This document shows, piece after piece, positions 8,961 to 16,810 of a stretch of 64,000 nt of DNA (positions are counted from its first letter, which is position 1; each line of letters begins with the position of its first letter). The position numbers were made by a program, and so were the translations under genes. The notes under the pieces were generated by a model. It was not told the origin of the DNA and ran no database searches. It saw nothing but the letters and a program-made list of their open reading frames with translations. Location of the stretch: the NCBI GenBank assembly GCA_019637155.1, contig JAHBWE010000032.1, positions 22,230-86,229 on the forward strand, given 5' to 3'. Origin of the DNA: Labilithrix sp. Its GTDB lineage: Bacteria > Myxococcota_A > Polyangia > Polyangiales > Polyangiaceae.

Positions 8961-9905
8961 CTAATTCGAAGGAGCGCCCTTCTGATTCGTGAGCCCGAGG
9001 TAGAGGACGACCGCGGTCGCGACGACGCCGGCGATCGCGACGCCGAGGCTGACGTTCGCGATCGTCTGCGACAGCTTCCCCGCGTCCGCCTGCGCTCGGT
9101 CCTCGAGCCCGCACTCCTGCGCCGCGCCGCAGCGCGAGTAGAGCTCGCCGTACGTCGCGCGCGAGCTCGAGCCGAAGCCGATGAAGAGGCCGGTGCCGGC
9201 GAGGGTCACGCCGCCGGTGACGAGCATCGCGGGCAGCATCCAGCCCGGGAGCTCGCGCGCCGGCTCTTCGCGCGAGGGCGGCGGCGGCGCCGGCGCCGGC
9301 GCGATCGGGGCGACCTTGCCTTCGGTGCGGAACTCCATCGCGACGGTGTGGCCGCCGGTGAGGTTGACGGTCTGCCGCTGCTCCGCGCCGGCGTCGTCCT
9401 TCACGCTGACCTGAACGGGCCCGGGCTCGTGGTACACGATCGCGTCGCCCTCCTTCGAGAGCGCGACGACCTTCTTGTCGACCATGAGCGTCGCGTCGCC
9501 GCTGACGTGGATCTCGAGCCTGCCCAGCGTCGCGCGGACGCGCTCACCCTCGGTCGCGGCCGCCTCCGCCGTCTCGGCGTACTTCGACTCCCCGCGCGCG
9601 GCGCGCCGCTTCGCCTCGCCCTCCGCCGACGCGAACGCGGCCGCGGCCTCGGGCCCGCGCCCGAGCTCGCGGAGGCAGCGCGCGATCATGAGCTGCGCGT
9701 TCGGGCTGAGGGCGGCGGCGTACGACCGCTCGAACGACCTGAGCGCCTCCGCCCATCGCTTCCCTTTGAAGTGCGCCTGCCCCTCGACGAAGTCGGCGCG
9801 CGCCGCCTCGATCGCCTCCGCCGCCGGCTCGCTCTGCGCGGCGGCGGTCCCCGTGATCGCGCACGCCGCGAGGACGATCACGAGCGCGCGGGACGTCCGG
9901 AGCAT
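8961..9905 (-). CDS. Exported TPR/PEGA-type protein with C-terminal membrane segments
   Basis: The 314-residue protein starts with a signal peptide (MLRTSRALVIVLAACAITGTAAAQ). Residues 30-110 form two TPR-like helices (ARADFVEGQAHFKGKRWAEALRSFERSY). A PEGA-like beta domain follows (GRLEIHVSGDATLMVDKKVV), then a proline-rich linker and two hydrophobic segments (LPGWMLPAMLVTGGVTLAG and a final one near VAIAGVVATAVVLYLGL). This TPR-PEGA-TM arrangement is very common among myxobacterial exported proteins of unknown role. It lies 20 bp upstream of the sigma-54 activator and reads in the same direction, so the two may be co-transcribed. Confidence 0.75.
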   Translation of the reverse strand: MLRTSRALVIVLAACAITGTAAAQSEPAAEAIEAARADFVEGQAHFKGKRWAEALRSFERSYAAALSPNAQLMIARCLRELGRGPEAAAAFASAEGEAKRRAARGESKYAETAEAAATEGERVRATLGRLEIHVSGDATLMVDKKVVALSKEGDAIVYHEPGPVQVSVKDDAGAEQRQTVNLTGGHTVAMEFRTEGKVAPIAPAPAPPPPSREEPARELPGWMLPAMLVTGGVTLAGTGLFIGFGSSSRATYGELYSRCGAAQECGLEDRAQADAGKLSQTIANVSLGVAIAGVVATAVVLYLGLTNQKGAPSN

Positions 9906-9961
9906 GTCGCTCGGCAAGATACCGCCATTTTGCGCGATGAAGCGCGCGCGTGCCTACTCCC

Positions 9962-10591
9962 TCAGGCGCGGCCGATGATTCGGGCGACCTTGAGCCAGGT
10001 CGTGACACCGTCCAGGATCATCTCCACCGAGAACGTGCCGATGAGGAGCGCCGAGATCCGCCCGACCACCTCGAGGTATCGCTCGGTGAGGCGCGCATTG
10101 GTGACCTTCACGCGATCGTGCACGAGCTTCAGCAGAAAGAGGAGGAGCACCGTCGACAGCATCACGATCACGATCACGGCGATGGCTCCGGCGAGCGGCA
10201 GGCGCGCGCCGATGACGACGCTCGCGCTCACCGTGCCCGGTCCGATCATGAACGGCAGCGCGATCGAGCCTGCGACGTGCTCCACGGGGCCGCGCAGCTT
10301 GCGAATCGTCTGCACGCCCTCGAACACGAAGCGGACCCCGATGATGAGGAAGACGATCCCACCGAACACTTGGAACGACGCAAAGCGGACCTGCAGATAG
10401 TCGGAGAAGATGGCGTCGCCGGTCCACGCGAAGAAGCAGAAGGCGCTGCCCGCGATGACGGCCCCGCGCGCGAGGACGCGCACGAAGGTGGCTACACGCA
10501 GATCGTGGATGAGATCGAGCAGGTAGACGCTCATCAGGAATGGATTGAGGAGCATGAAGAGGAGGAGGAAAGACTTCGTGTAGGCGCCCAT
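9962..10591 (-). CDS. MarC family (UPF0056) integral membrane protein
   Basis: The 209-residue protein begins MGAYTKSFLLLFMLLNPF, the usual MarC start, which decided the choice of ATG at 10591 over an upstream TTG. Six hydrophobic helices are visible, including the family block GSIALPFMIGPGTVSASVVIG. MarC proteins are inner-membrane proteins of uncertain transport function; the early link with antibiotic resistance in E. coli is no longer accepted. The gene stands alone between the TPR protein and a divergent lipoprotein. A TATA-like run just upstream (TAGTATAGTT around 10651) may be part of its promoter. Confidence 0.85.
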   Translation of the reverse strand: MGAYTKSFLLLFMLLNPFLMSVYLLDLIHDLRVATFVRVLARGAVIAGSAFCFFAWTGDAIFSDYLQVRFASFQVFGGIVFLIIGVRFVFEGVQTIRKLRGPVEHVAGSIALPFMIGPGTVSASVVIGARLPLAGAIAVIVIVMLSTVLLLFLLKLVHDRVKVTNARLTERYLEVVGRISALLIGTFSVEMILDGVTTWLKVARIIGRA

Positions 10592-10775
10592 CCAGTGACC
10601 CTCGCGGGGATTCGAAATGTCGTTCGCCGCTGGGAGGGAGCGGCGGCGCGTAGTATAGTTGCAGCTCAAACTATGTGCAGGCCTGGTGGCGGTCCTGAAG
10701 GTGGGTGGACCGCTCGGCGCGAAGGAGGCGAACGGGCGCGCCTGACGGAGCTGCGGTTGCTGCTATCCTCGCAGG

Positions 10776-11402
10776 ATGAAGCGCGCGGCGATCGTGGGGG
10801 CGCTCTCGTGCTTCGCGCTCGTCGTGTCGTGCACCGACGACTTCGACGCCCTCTTCGCGGCAGAAGAAGAGGAGCTCGACGATCCGAAGAAGGAGGACCC
10901 GGACGACGTGAAGCCCAGCCCGTCGAGCGGCTCGAGCAGCGGCGGCGTCGTCGAGCCCCTCGCGTGCGGCAAGCCCGTCACGACGTGCGAGACGACCGAG
11001 CAGCCGGGCGACTTCGAGACGAAGCTGACGTGCAGCGGCTGCGGCTGCTCCTGCGGCACGCTCGAGTGCACCAACGGCGAGGACTGCACGCTCGCCTGCG
11101 TCGGCGGCAGCAACTGCAGCGCGCTCTGCGACGACCACGACCGGTGCACGTTCCTCTTCGAGGGCGGGACCGCCAAGGCGCGGTGCAGCTCGATCACGTG
11201 CGACGTCGACTGCCGGAACGGCGCGACGTGCAACGTGGACTGCTCGGACACCGGCGCCTGCATCGTCGTCGCCGACGCGACGAGCACGGCGGTGGTCACC
11301 TGCAGCCCGAAGAGCGACGACACCTGCAGCGTGACCTGCGCGAAGGGCGACGCGAAGAAGTGCGCGAACGGCACGCGCACCTGCGGAGAATGTCCGGGCT
11401 GA
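10776..11402 (+). CDS. Cysteine-rich lipoprotein
   Basis: The 208-residue protein has a lipoprotein signal ending FALVVSC with Cys19 as the lipidated residue. An acidic, Ser/Gly-rich spacer (residues 28-60) leads to a domain with about 24 cysteines in short repeats of the form CxxxxxCxxxC (TLECTNGEDCTLACVGGSNCSALC, broken up by charged turns). The pattern suggests a disulfide-knit beta-helix such as those found in many myxobacterial surface proteins. The gene overlaps the next kinase by 13 bp, so the pair is probably co-expressed. No function is assigned. Confidence 0.75.
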   Translation: MKRAAIVGALSCFALVVSCTDDFDALFAAEEEELDDPKKEDPDDVKPSPSSGSSSGGVVEPLACGKPVTTCETTEQPGDFETKLTCSGCGCSCGTLECTNGEDCTLACVGGSNCSALCDDHDRCTFLFEGGTAKARCSSITCDVDCRNGATCNVDCSDTGACIVVADATSTAVVTCSPKSDDTCSVTCAKGDAKKCANGTRTCGECPG

Positions 11403-12757
11403 GCGGGGCGCCTCGCTACCACGTCGTCGACGAGATCGCGGCGGGCGGTATGGGCGTCGTGTACCTCGCGCTCCGCACCGATCCGAGCGGGCGCTGCGAG
11501 CCGGTCGCGATCAAGCGGCTGCACGAGCACCTCCTCGACGATCAGGCGATGGTGGACGCGTTCGTCGACGAGGCGCGGATCGCCTCGCGGCTCGATCACC
11601 CGAACCTCGTCCGCGTCCACGACGTCACGCCGCTCGACGCGGAGCTCGTCATCGTCATGGATTGGGTCGAGGGCATCACGCTCTCCTCCCTCCTCAAGAA
11701 GCAGCCGGAGCCGCTCCCGATCCCGGTCGTGCGGCGCGTGCTCGTCGACACGCTCGACGGCCTCCACTCCGCGCACGAGCTCCGCGACGACGGCGGCGCG
11801 CCGCTCAACGTCGTCCATCGCGACATCTCCCCCCAGAACATGCTCGTCGGGAGCGACGGCCGCACGCGCCTCACCGACTTCGGCATCGCCCTCGCGCGCG
11901 GCCGCCTCGCCCCGACGACGGTGCAAGGCGTGAAGGGCAAGCTCCCGTACCTCTCGCCCGAGCAGATCAACCGCGCGCCGCTCGATCGCCGCTGTGACCT
12001 CTTCGCGTTCGGCGCGGTGGCGTGGGAGCTCCTCGCGCGCCGCCGCCTCTTCCGCGCCGGCACCGAGGCGGAGACGCTCGCGATGATCCTCCGCGATCCG
12101 ATCCCACCGCCGAGCAGCGAGCGGATGGAGGTGCCGCTCGACCTCGACGAGACGATCCTCCGCGCGCTCGAGCGCAAGCCGGAGCGGCGCTTCGAGTCCG
12201 CCGACGCCTTCGCGCGCGCGATCGAGGAGGGCGGCCCCCTCGCGCCGCGCGAGGACGTGGGCCGCCTCGTCATCGCCGCGGTCGGCACCACCCTCGCCGC
12301 GCGCCGCCAGAAGCTCTCGCACGCGATGGAGCGCCCCGCCCCGCCGCGCCTCCTGCGCGAGGAGCTCACCGCCACCGTCCTCGCGCCGCCGCCGCCGCCG
12401 CCGCCCCGCCCCGCGGCGTCGCTCGCGATGTCCATCTCGCCGCCGCCGGAGCCCGCCCCGAGCCGCTCGTCGACGCCGATGGTCCTCGGCGTCGTCGTCG
12501 CGCTGCTCCTCGCGATCGGGCTCGTTGTAAAATACAAGGAACCGACCGCCGAGCGCCCGCCCCGTTTCCCGGACTCGACGCCGGCCCCGCCCCCCGAGGT
12601 CGCGCGCACCGCGTCGCTCCCGTCGCTGGCGCCGAGCATCGAGCTCCCCGCCACGCCCACGCCGCCGCCGCCGACGCCGCCCGCGCCGAGGCCCCACCGG
12701 CCAGCCCGCCGCGACGCCGGCGCCGCGCGGCAACCGTTCATGCCCGACGATCTCTGA
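11390..12757 (+). CDS. Ser/Thr protein kinase with single transmembrane helix
   Basis: The 455-residue protein carries a full kinase domain at residues 10-270: glycine loop AAGGMGVVY, Lys42 in VAIKRL, catalytic loop HRDISPQN (143-150), DFG 163-165 and SPEQ 189-192. The catalytic-loop lysine is replaced by serine (HRDIS, not HRDLK), a variant common in myxobacterial kinases, so activity needs proof. A proline-rich linker leads to one transmembrane helix (VLGVVVALLLAIGLVV) near residue 380 and a short proline-rich outer tail. ATG 11390 lies inside the end of the preceding lipoprotein gene. The helix-coding region contains a 13-bp palindrome with rare codons (12525). Confidence 0.88.
   Translation: MSGLSGAPRYHVVDEIAAGGMGVVYLALRTDPSGRCEPVAIKRLHEHLLDDQAMVDAFVDEARIASRLDHPNLVRVHDVTPLDAELVIVMDWVEGITLSSLLKKQPEPLPIPVVRRVLVDTLDGLHSAHELRDDGGAPLNVVHRDISPQNMLVGSDGRTRLTDFGIALARGRLAPTTVQGVKGKLPYLSPEQINRAPLDRRCDLFAFGAVAWELLARRRLFRAGTEAETLAMILRDPIPPPSSERMEVPLDLDETILRALERKPERRFESADAFARAIEEGGPLAPREDVGRLVIAAVGTTLAARRQKLSHAMERPAPPRLLREELTATVLAPPPPPPPRPAASLAMSISPPPEPAPSRSSTPMVLGVVVALLLAIGLVVKYKEPTAERPPRFPDSTPAPPPEVARTASLPSLAPSIELPATPTPPPPTPPAPRPHRPARRDAGAARQPFMPDDL
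12525..12537. repeat. 13-bp palindrome RTGYA-N3-TRCAY family, site 1 (TTGTA-AAA-TACAA)
   Basis: This is a perfect 5-bp inverted repeat around AAA, inside the kinase membrane-segment codons GTT GTA AAA TAC AAG. GTA and AAA are rarely used in the surrounding gene. It is the most divergent member of the set of eight sites. Confidence 0.4.
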
Positions 12758-12762
12758 CCGGA

Positions 12763-14742
12763 TCAGCGGTAGCCGATCTCGGCGAGCCGCTTGCCGCTAT
12801 TCGGATCGAGCACCAGCAGCTTGCCGCCGACGTCGACGTACGCGCGGGTGGAGATCGTGATCGATCGGTTCGGCACCCCGACGCCGAGCGGCGCGCGCCA
12901 TATCTCCTTGCCGGTGCGAGCGTCGAGGCACACGAGCACGGTCGAGCGGCGCACGTAGGCTCGACCGTCCTGGACCTCGAGGACCTCGACCTCCAGCTCA
13001 TCGATCGACGTCCACACCTCGCGCGTCACGAACACCGAGCCCTCCGGCCGCGTCGTGGTCTCGACGCCGACGAGCCTCCCGGGATCGTCGTCGGCGTTGC
13101 CGACGCCGATCGCGCCGTCGAGCAACAAACGCATCCTCCGCTCCTCCACCTGGAGGTGGACCTCCGGCGCGCGCGAGCCGTTCCACGTCGGGATGTCGGA
13201 GCTCGCGTTCGCCGGCCAGCATCCGGCCGGCGGATCGTGCGCGGCGCGGCGCGCGCTCGAGACGACGTCGAAGAGGACGCTCTCGCCGTCGGCGAGCTCG
13301 ACCCAGAGCTCGCGCGCGCTCCCCGTCGGCCGGCAGAGCTGGCGGACCGGCGCGCTGAATTCGACCTCCTTCTCCTGCGCGCTCGACGGGACGGCGTAGA
13401 CGTGGATGGTGCGTCCTCGCGCGATCGCGACGCGCTTCGCGGCGGCGGCGAAGACCTTCCGCTGCCCGTTGTCCGGGAAGGGCGGCGCGGTCCACACGCG
13501 CTTCAGGGTGGCGCCGTCGAACACCGCGAGCCGCTCGCGCTCGCTGGTGCGGTGAAGGAACATGACGACGCCGACCACGTCCTCGGTCGCGTCGCCGACG
13601 ACGTCGTCCGCGACGACCGGGCTCGCGCTCCACATCCAGAAGTCGTCCGCGACGACCGGGCTCGCGATCGGGCTCGCCGCGCGGGTCTTCGCCGAGGCCA
13701 GGAAGATCCAGATGCCGGCGGCGATGACGACGAGCACGGTGACGGCGCCGGTGACGAGCCCGATCACGACGCCGAGGGCGGTCGAGCCGGTGGGGGCGGC
13801 GGTGACGACTCCCGCCGCCGTCGGCGGGGGGACCTGCACCGTCGGCGCGGCGTCGGCGGGCGCGCTCGCGGCGGGCGGCCGCGCTCCGTCGGCGCGGGAC
13901 CACGGCGTGAGCGCGTCGAGCATCGCGGTCGCCGAGGCGAACCGCGCCGCGGGCGAGCGGCTCAGCGCGCGGTCCACCACCGCCGCGAGCGCAGGATCGA
14001 GGTCGGGGCGGAGCGAGAGGAGCGGCGGCGGCGACGTCGTCGAGAGCTGCGCGATGATCTCTCCCGCGCTCGCCCCCGCGTAGGGCCTGCGTCCGGAGAG
14101 CATCTCGAAGAGGCACGCTCCGACCGCGTAGATGTCGGCGCGGTGATCGACCTGAGCGCCGCCGGCTTGCTCCGGCGCCATGTAGGCCGGCGTCCCGAGG
14201 ATCGTGTCGGGGAGCGTGCGGAAGCTGCCGGCGAGCGAGGGCGCCTTGGCGATCCCGAAGTCGAGCACCTTGGCGAGGTCCGCCATCGCCTGCGTGCGCG
14301 TGAGGAAGACGTTCGGAGGTTTGATGTCGCGATGCACGATCCCGGCCGCGTGCGCCGCCGCGAGCGCAGCGAGGATCTGCGTCGCGATGAAGACGGCGCG
14401 AGCGGGGGCGAGCGGTCGCTCGCGCTTGAGGAGATCGTTCAGCGACTCCCCGTCGAGGCGCTCCATGACGAGGAAGGGCGGCTCGCCGGGGCGCGCCTGG
14501 AAGTCGGTGACCTGGACGATGTTCGGATGCCCGAGCTGCGACGCGGCGAGCGCCTCCCGGCGAAAGCGACGCAGGTCTTCGTCGGTGATCCGCGTCGAGT
14601 CGAGGAGGACCTTCAGCGCGACGCGCCGCGCGAGGTCTTCCTGAACCGCCTCGTAGACGGCCCCCATCCCTCCGGCGCCGAGCAACCCCCGAACGCGATA
14701 GCGCCCCCCGAGGAGCCGACCGACGAGCTCCTCCCGCTTCAC
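12763..14742 (-). CDS. Ser/Thr protein kinase with transmembrane helix and PQQ-like sensor domain
   Basis: The 659-residue protein starts at GTG 14742, chosen because it gives the usual short lead (KREELVGRLLGGRYRV) into the kinase domain. Catalytic features are intact: GAGGMGAVY, Lys44, HRDIKPPN (138-145), DFG 161-163 and APEQ near 189. A transmembrane helix (LGVVIGLVTGAVTVLVVIAAG) lies near residues 312-335. The outer part has strands ending in PQQ-like repeats (VLVCLDARTGKEIWRAPLG, then KLLVLDPNSGKRLAEIG), which often form a beta-propeller ligand sensor. Just after the helix the phrase SPVVADD occurs twice, encoded by a short direct repeat near 13620-13670. It converges on the kinase at 11390 with 5 bp between them. 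Confidence 0.88.
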   Translation of the reverse strand: MKREELVGRLLGGRYRVRGLLGAGGMGAVYEAVQEDLARRVALKVLLDSTRITDEDLRRFRREALAASQLGHPNIVQVTDFQARPGEPPFLVMERLDGESLNDLLKRERPLAPARAVFIATQILAALAAAHAAGIVHRDIKPPNVFLTRTQAMADLAKVLDFGIAKAPSLAGSFRTLPDTILGTPAYMAPEQAGGAQVDHRADIYAVGACLFEMLSGRRPYAGASAGEIIAQLSTTSPPPLLSLRPDLDPALAAVVDRALSRSPAARFASATAMLDALTPWSRADGARPPAASAPADAAPTVQVPPPTAAGVVTAAPTGSTALGVVIGLVTGAVTVLVVIAAGIWIFLASAKTRAASPIASPVVADDFWMWSASPVVADDVVGDATEDVVGVVMFLHRTSERERLAVFDGATLKRVWTAPPFPDNGQRKVFAAAAKRVAIARGRTIHVYAVPSSAQEKEVEFSAPVRQLCRPTGSARELWVELADGESVLFDVVSSARRAAHDPPAGCWPANASSDIPTWNGSRAPEVHLQVEERRMRLLLDGAIGVGNADDDPGRLVGVETTTRPEGSVFVTREVWTSIDELEVEVLEVQDGRAYVRRSTVLVCLDARTGKEIWRAPLGVGVPNRSITISTRAYVDVGGKLLVLDPNSGKRLAEIGYR

Positions 14743-14804
14743 GACTCGCCGCCGACCGGCCCATCTCCCATCACACGCAGAGGGTACATCGCGAGGGGAT
14801 CGAT

Positions 14805-14857
14805 CCGATCCGCGGGATCGGCTCGCGCGCGGCGCGGGAGGATCCGATCGATCCTCC
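14805..14857. promoter_or_regulatory. Two palindromes, candidate upstream activator sites for the sigma-54 promoter
   Basis: Two inverted repeats lie between the divergent kinase and lipoprotein genes: CCGATCC-GCG-GGATCGG at 14805-14821 and GGAGGATC-N5-GATCCTCC at 14837-14857. Both share the core GGATC/GATCC. They sit about 35-90 bp upstream of the sigma-54 element, where activator proteins bind. Since neither flanking gene ends here, they are not terminators. Confidence 0.45.
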
Positions 14858-14893
14858 ACCCGCGAAAGTGCCTGTTTTCCCACGCTTCGCAGG

Positions 14894-14909
14894 TGGCACG
14901 GCCGCTGCT
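14894..14909 (+). promoter_or_regulatory. Sigma-54 (-24/-12) promoter
   Basis: The sequence TGGCACG-N4-CTGCT matches the consensus TGGCACG-N4-TTGCW except for one base, with GG (14895-14896) and GC (14907-14908) separated by exactly 10 bp. Transcription would start near 14920, leaving a leader of about 17 nt that holds the strong TAGGAGGA ribosome site of the next gene. Confidence 0.65.
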
Positions 14910-14936
14910 TCAGTGCTCTGCGTAGGAGGAACGAAC

Positions 14937-15914
14937 ATGAAGCGTATGTCCTGGATGCTCGGTGCGGTGGTCGTTGGCGTCGTGGCGCTCACGGGTTGCA
15001 GCAGCAGTGAGCCGGAGAACACCTCGTCGTCGTCGCAGCGCCTCACGGTCCAGGGCTCGGTGTCCTCCCGTCTCGGCACCGACAACGCGCGCGCCGTCGC
15101 GGTCGACAAGAACGGCAAGAAGATCTGGACGTACCTCGACAAGAAGGGCGACTTCACGCTGAAGCTCCCGATCGGCAAGTCGTACCGCGTCCTCATCGCG
15201 AACCAGCTCCCCGGCGGCGGTCAGAAGGTGATCGGGAAGCTCTCGCTCAAGAACGGCGCGACGAAGACCTCCTGGATGAACACGAAGGACGGCGGCAAGG
15301 TCAACCTCGGCACCCTCGTGAAGCCGAGCACCGAGAAGCCCGGCGGCGCGGTCGAGCCGAAGTGCTTCTGCGACGACGACTGGGGCGGCAAGGACAAGGA
15401 CAAGGGCGGCTGGGACGACGACGACTGGGGCGGCAGCAAGAGCAAGGGCAACGGCGGCGGCAAGGACGGCTGGGACGACGACGACTGGGACGACGGCGAC
15501 TGGGGCGGCGGCGGCTGGGAGGACGACGACGACTGGGGCGACGACGACGACTGGGACGACTCGGACCACGACGACGACAACGAGTGCTTCGGCGACGACG
15601 ACGATGACGACGACGACTGGGGCGGCAAGCACGACCTCGACGAGGACGAGCTCTGCGACGTGTGCACCGACGGCGGCTTCGTCGAGCTCGAGCCCTCCAA
15701 GAAGGACGCAGGCAACTGGGGCGACGTCGACGCAGACGACGCCGACTTCCCCGAGTCGAAGGCCTGCCCGAAGAAGGCGGACGTCGAAGACGAGGAGCCG
15801 TCCCTCGAGCCCAGCTCCGAAGAGGTCCAGTCGAAGAAGCCCGGCGACAAGTGCTCCGTGAAGAACGAGTGCGGGGACAGCGTCTGCATCGCCTCGAAGT
15901 GCAGCGCGAAGTGA
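14937..15914 (+). CDS. Asp/Trp/Gly-rich lipoprotein under a sigma-54 promoter
   Basis: The 325-residue protein has a lipoprotein signal ending VALTGC (Cys21). Residues 36-135 look like a small beta domain (QGSVSSRLGTDNARAVAVDKNGKK), similar to carboxypeptidase-regulatory-like folds. Residues 145-228 are a low-complexity block of repeated DDDDWGG, DDWDD and GGKDKDK units with about half the residues Asp, then a second Cys-containing acidic part, ending CSVKNECGDSVCIASKC. Such Asp-rich blocks may bind calcium or other cations. Start ATG 14937 follows TAGGAGGA with 6-nt spacing. It ends at a strong terminator, so it is probably a single-gene transcript. Confidence 0.82.
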   Translation: MKRMSWMLGAVVVGVVALTGCSSSEPENTSSSSQRLTVQGSVSSRLGTDNARAVAVDKNGKKIWTYLDKKGDFTLKLPIGKSYRVLIANQLPGGGQKVIGKLSLKNGATKTSWMNTKDGGKVNLGTLVKPSTEKPGGAVEPKCFCDDDWGGKDKDKGGWDDDDWGGSKSKGNGGGKDGWDDDDWDDGDWGGGGWEDDDDWGDDDDWDDSDHDDDNECFGDDDDDDDDWGGKHDLDEDELCDVCTDGGFVELEPSKKDAGNWGDVDADDADFPESKACPKKADVEDEEPSLEPSSEEVQSKKPGDKCSVKNECGDSVCIASKCSAK

Positions 15915-15926
15915 CGTGACCCCACG

Positions 15927-15972
15927 AACCAGGGAGACGGACCCCAACCCGTCTCCTTGGTTCATTCATTTT
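15927..15972 (+). terminator. Rho-independent terminator of the Asp-rich lipoprotein gene
   Basis: A 14-bp stem (AACCAGGGAGACGG paired with CCGTCTCCTTGGTT, one G-U pair) with an 8-nt loop lies 12 bp after the stop codon and is followed by the T-rich run TCATTCATTTT. Confidence 0.85.
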
Positions 15973-15977
15973 AATGA

Positions 15978-16104
15978 CGTTGCACTACCGTCCTTCTGCT
16001 CGCGAGCTGATCGCGTGCGGCGCTGCGACCGCCTTCTCACCGGCAAAGCTTCGCCGCCACCCCGTGCCCAACCTCCGCTCCCCGCGTGGCCCCCACCCCC
16101 AGCT
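15978..16104 (+). repeat. Dispersed ~127-bp repeat, copy 1
   Basis: This segment matches, in inverted orientation, the copy at 28080-28208, with roughly nine bases in ten identical by eye. It begins at CGTTGCACTACCGTCC just after the terminator and ends some 10 bp before the stop of the small gene at 16114. Both copies could be read as LHYRP-ARELIACGAATA, but codon choice and absence of a ribosome site argue against a gene. Confidence 0.75.
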
Positions 16105-16113
16105 CTCTTCTCT

Positions 16114-16413
16114 TCACGGCCGCGCCTTCGCCTGCCGTACGGCGGCGACCAGCGCCTCGGCGAACGGGAGGCAGTCGGGGTGGACGGAGTCGGCCAGGAG
16201 CTGGCGGCTCCCCGGCTCCTGCACCGGAGCCCACCACAGGCGCCCGCCGTCCAGCGTCACATCGGCGATGAAGTCGAGGGCGCGCCGCGCGCTGGCCGAC
16301 CGCGGGCCGGAGCTATCGCCCAGCGCGTAGTCGGTGTGGAACACCTCGATGACCGAGCCGTCGAAGACGACATAGAGGTTGCGGCGAAGCCAGCCCTTCA
16401 ACGGCGCACTCAT
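16114..16413 (-). CDS. Small protein, paralogue of the divergent 16514 gene
   Basis: The 99-residue soluble protein from ATG 16413 has the sequence pattern RRNLYVVFDGSVIEVFHTD, a middle of beta strands, and ends FAEALVAAVRQAKA. It shares the V-x-FDG-x-V-x-E-x-F opening and the LVAA helix ending with its head-to-head neighbour. This pattern suggests a small beta-barrel plus helix fold like bacterial PH-type domains, but no family was recognised. There is no signal peptide or membrane segment. Confidence 0.6.
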   Translation of the reverse strand: MSAPLKGWLRRNLYVVFDGSVIEVFHTDYALGDSSGPRSASARRALDFIADVTLDGGRLWWAPVQEPGSRQLLADSVHPDCLPFAEALVAAVRQAKARP

Positions 16414-16513
16414 CAGTCGCGGCACAGTACCCCGAACCGGGCGAGCGTGGGAGCCACGCTGCACGTCGCCACCGGCGACGCGCTACCCCACCTCATCGCG
16501 GTAGTCTTGCGCC

Positions 16514-16786
16514 ATGCTCGAGTTCTGGCTCAACGAGTACACGTTCGTCACGTTCGACGGGCGGGTGCTCGAGATTTTCGAAGTGAGTGGGCCGTCCGTG
16601 AAAGGAAAGCGGGCCCACGTGGCGACCCTGGGTGCCGTCACCCTGGAGACCGATCGCGCGGGTCGGGTGTCGCTCGGCGTCAAGAGCATCAAGGGCATGG
16701 CCGTCCACGCCTCGTTTGTCGACGAGCAACAGGTCCGTTGGGCCCAACAGCTCGTCGCCGCCATCACCGCCGCCCGCGGCGGCTGA
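16514..16786 (+). CDS. Small protein, paralogue of the divergent 16114 gene
   Basis: This 90-residue protein opens LEFWLNEYTFVTFDGRVLEIFEV and closes WAQQLVAAITAARGG. The alignment with the divergent gene covers nearly the whole length, at low identity, with conserved FDG, E-x-F and the C-terminal LVAA helix. The two start codons are 100 bp apart, so one promoter region can serve both. Function unknown; the pair may form a heterodimer. Confidence 0.6.
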   Translation: MLEFWLNEYTFVTFDGRVLEIFEVSGPSVKGKRAHVATLGAVTLETDRAGRVSLGVKSIKGMAVHASFVDEQQVRWAQQLVAAITAARGG

Positions 16787-16810
16787 CCCGATCCGTCTCC
16801 CGGTTTGCGT

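Noticed and set aside
15974..16330. Open reading frame in repeat copy 1 beginning MTLHYRPSARELIACG
   Set aside because: The conserved part ends with the repeat, there is no ribosome site, and the frame then runs antisense to the small gene at 16114. It is more likely repeat sequence than a gene.
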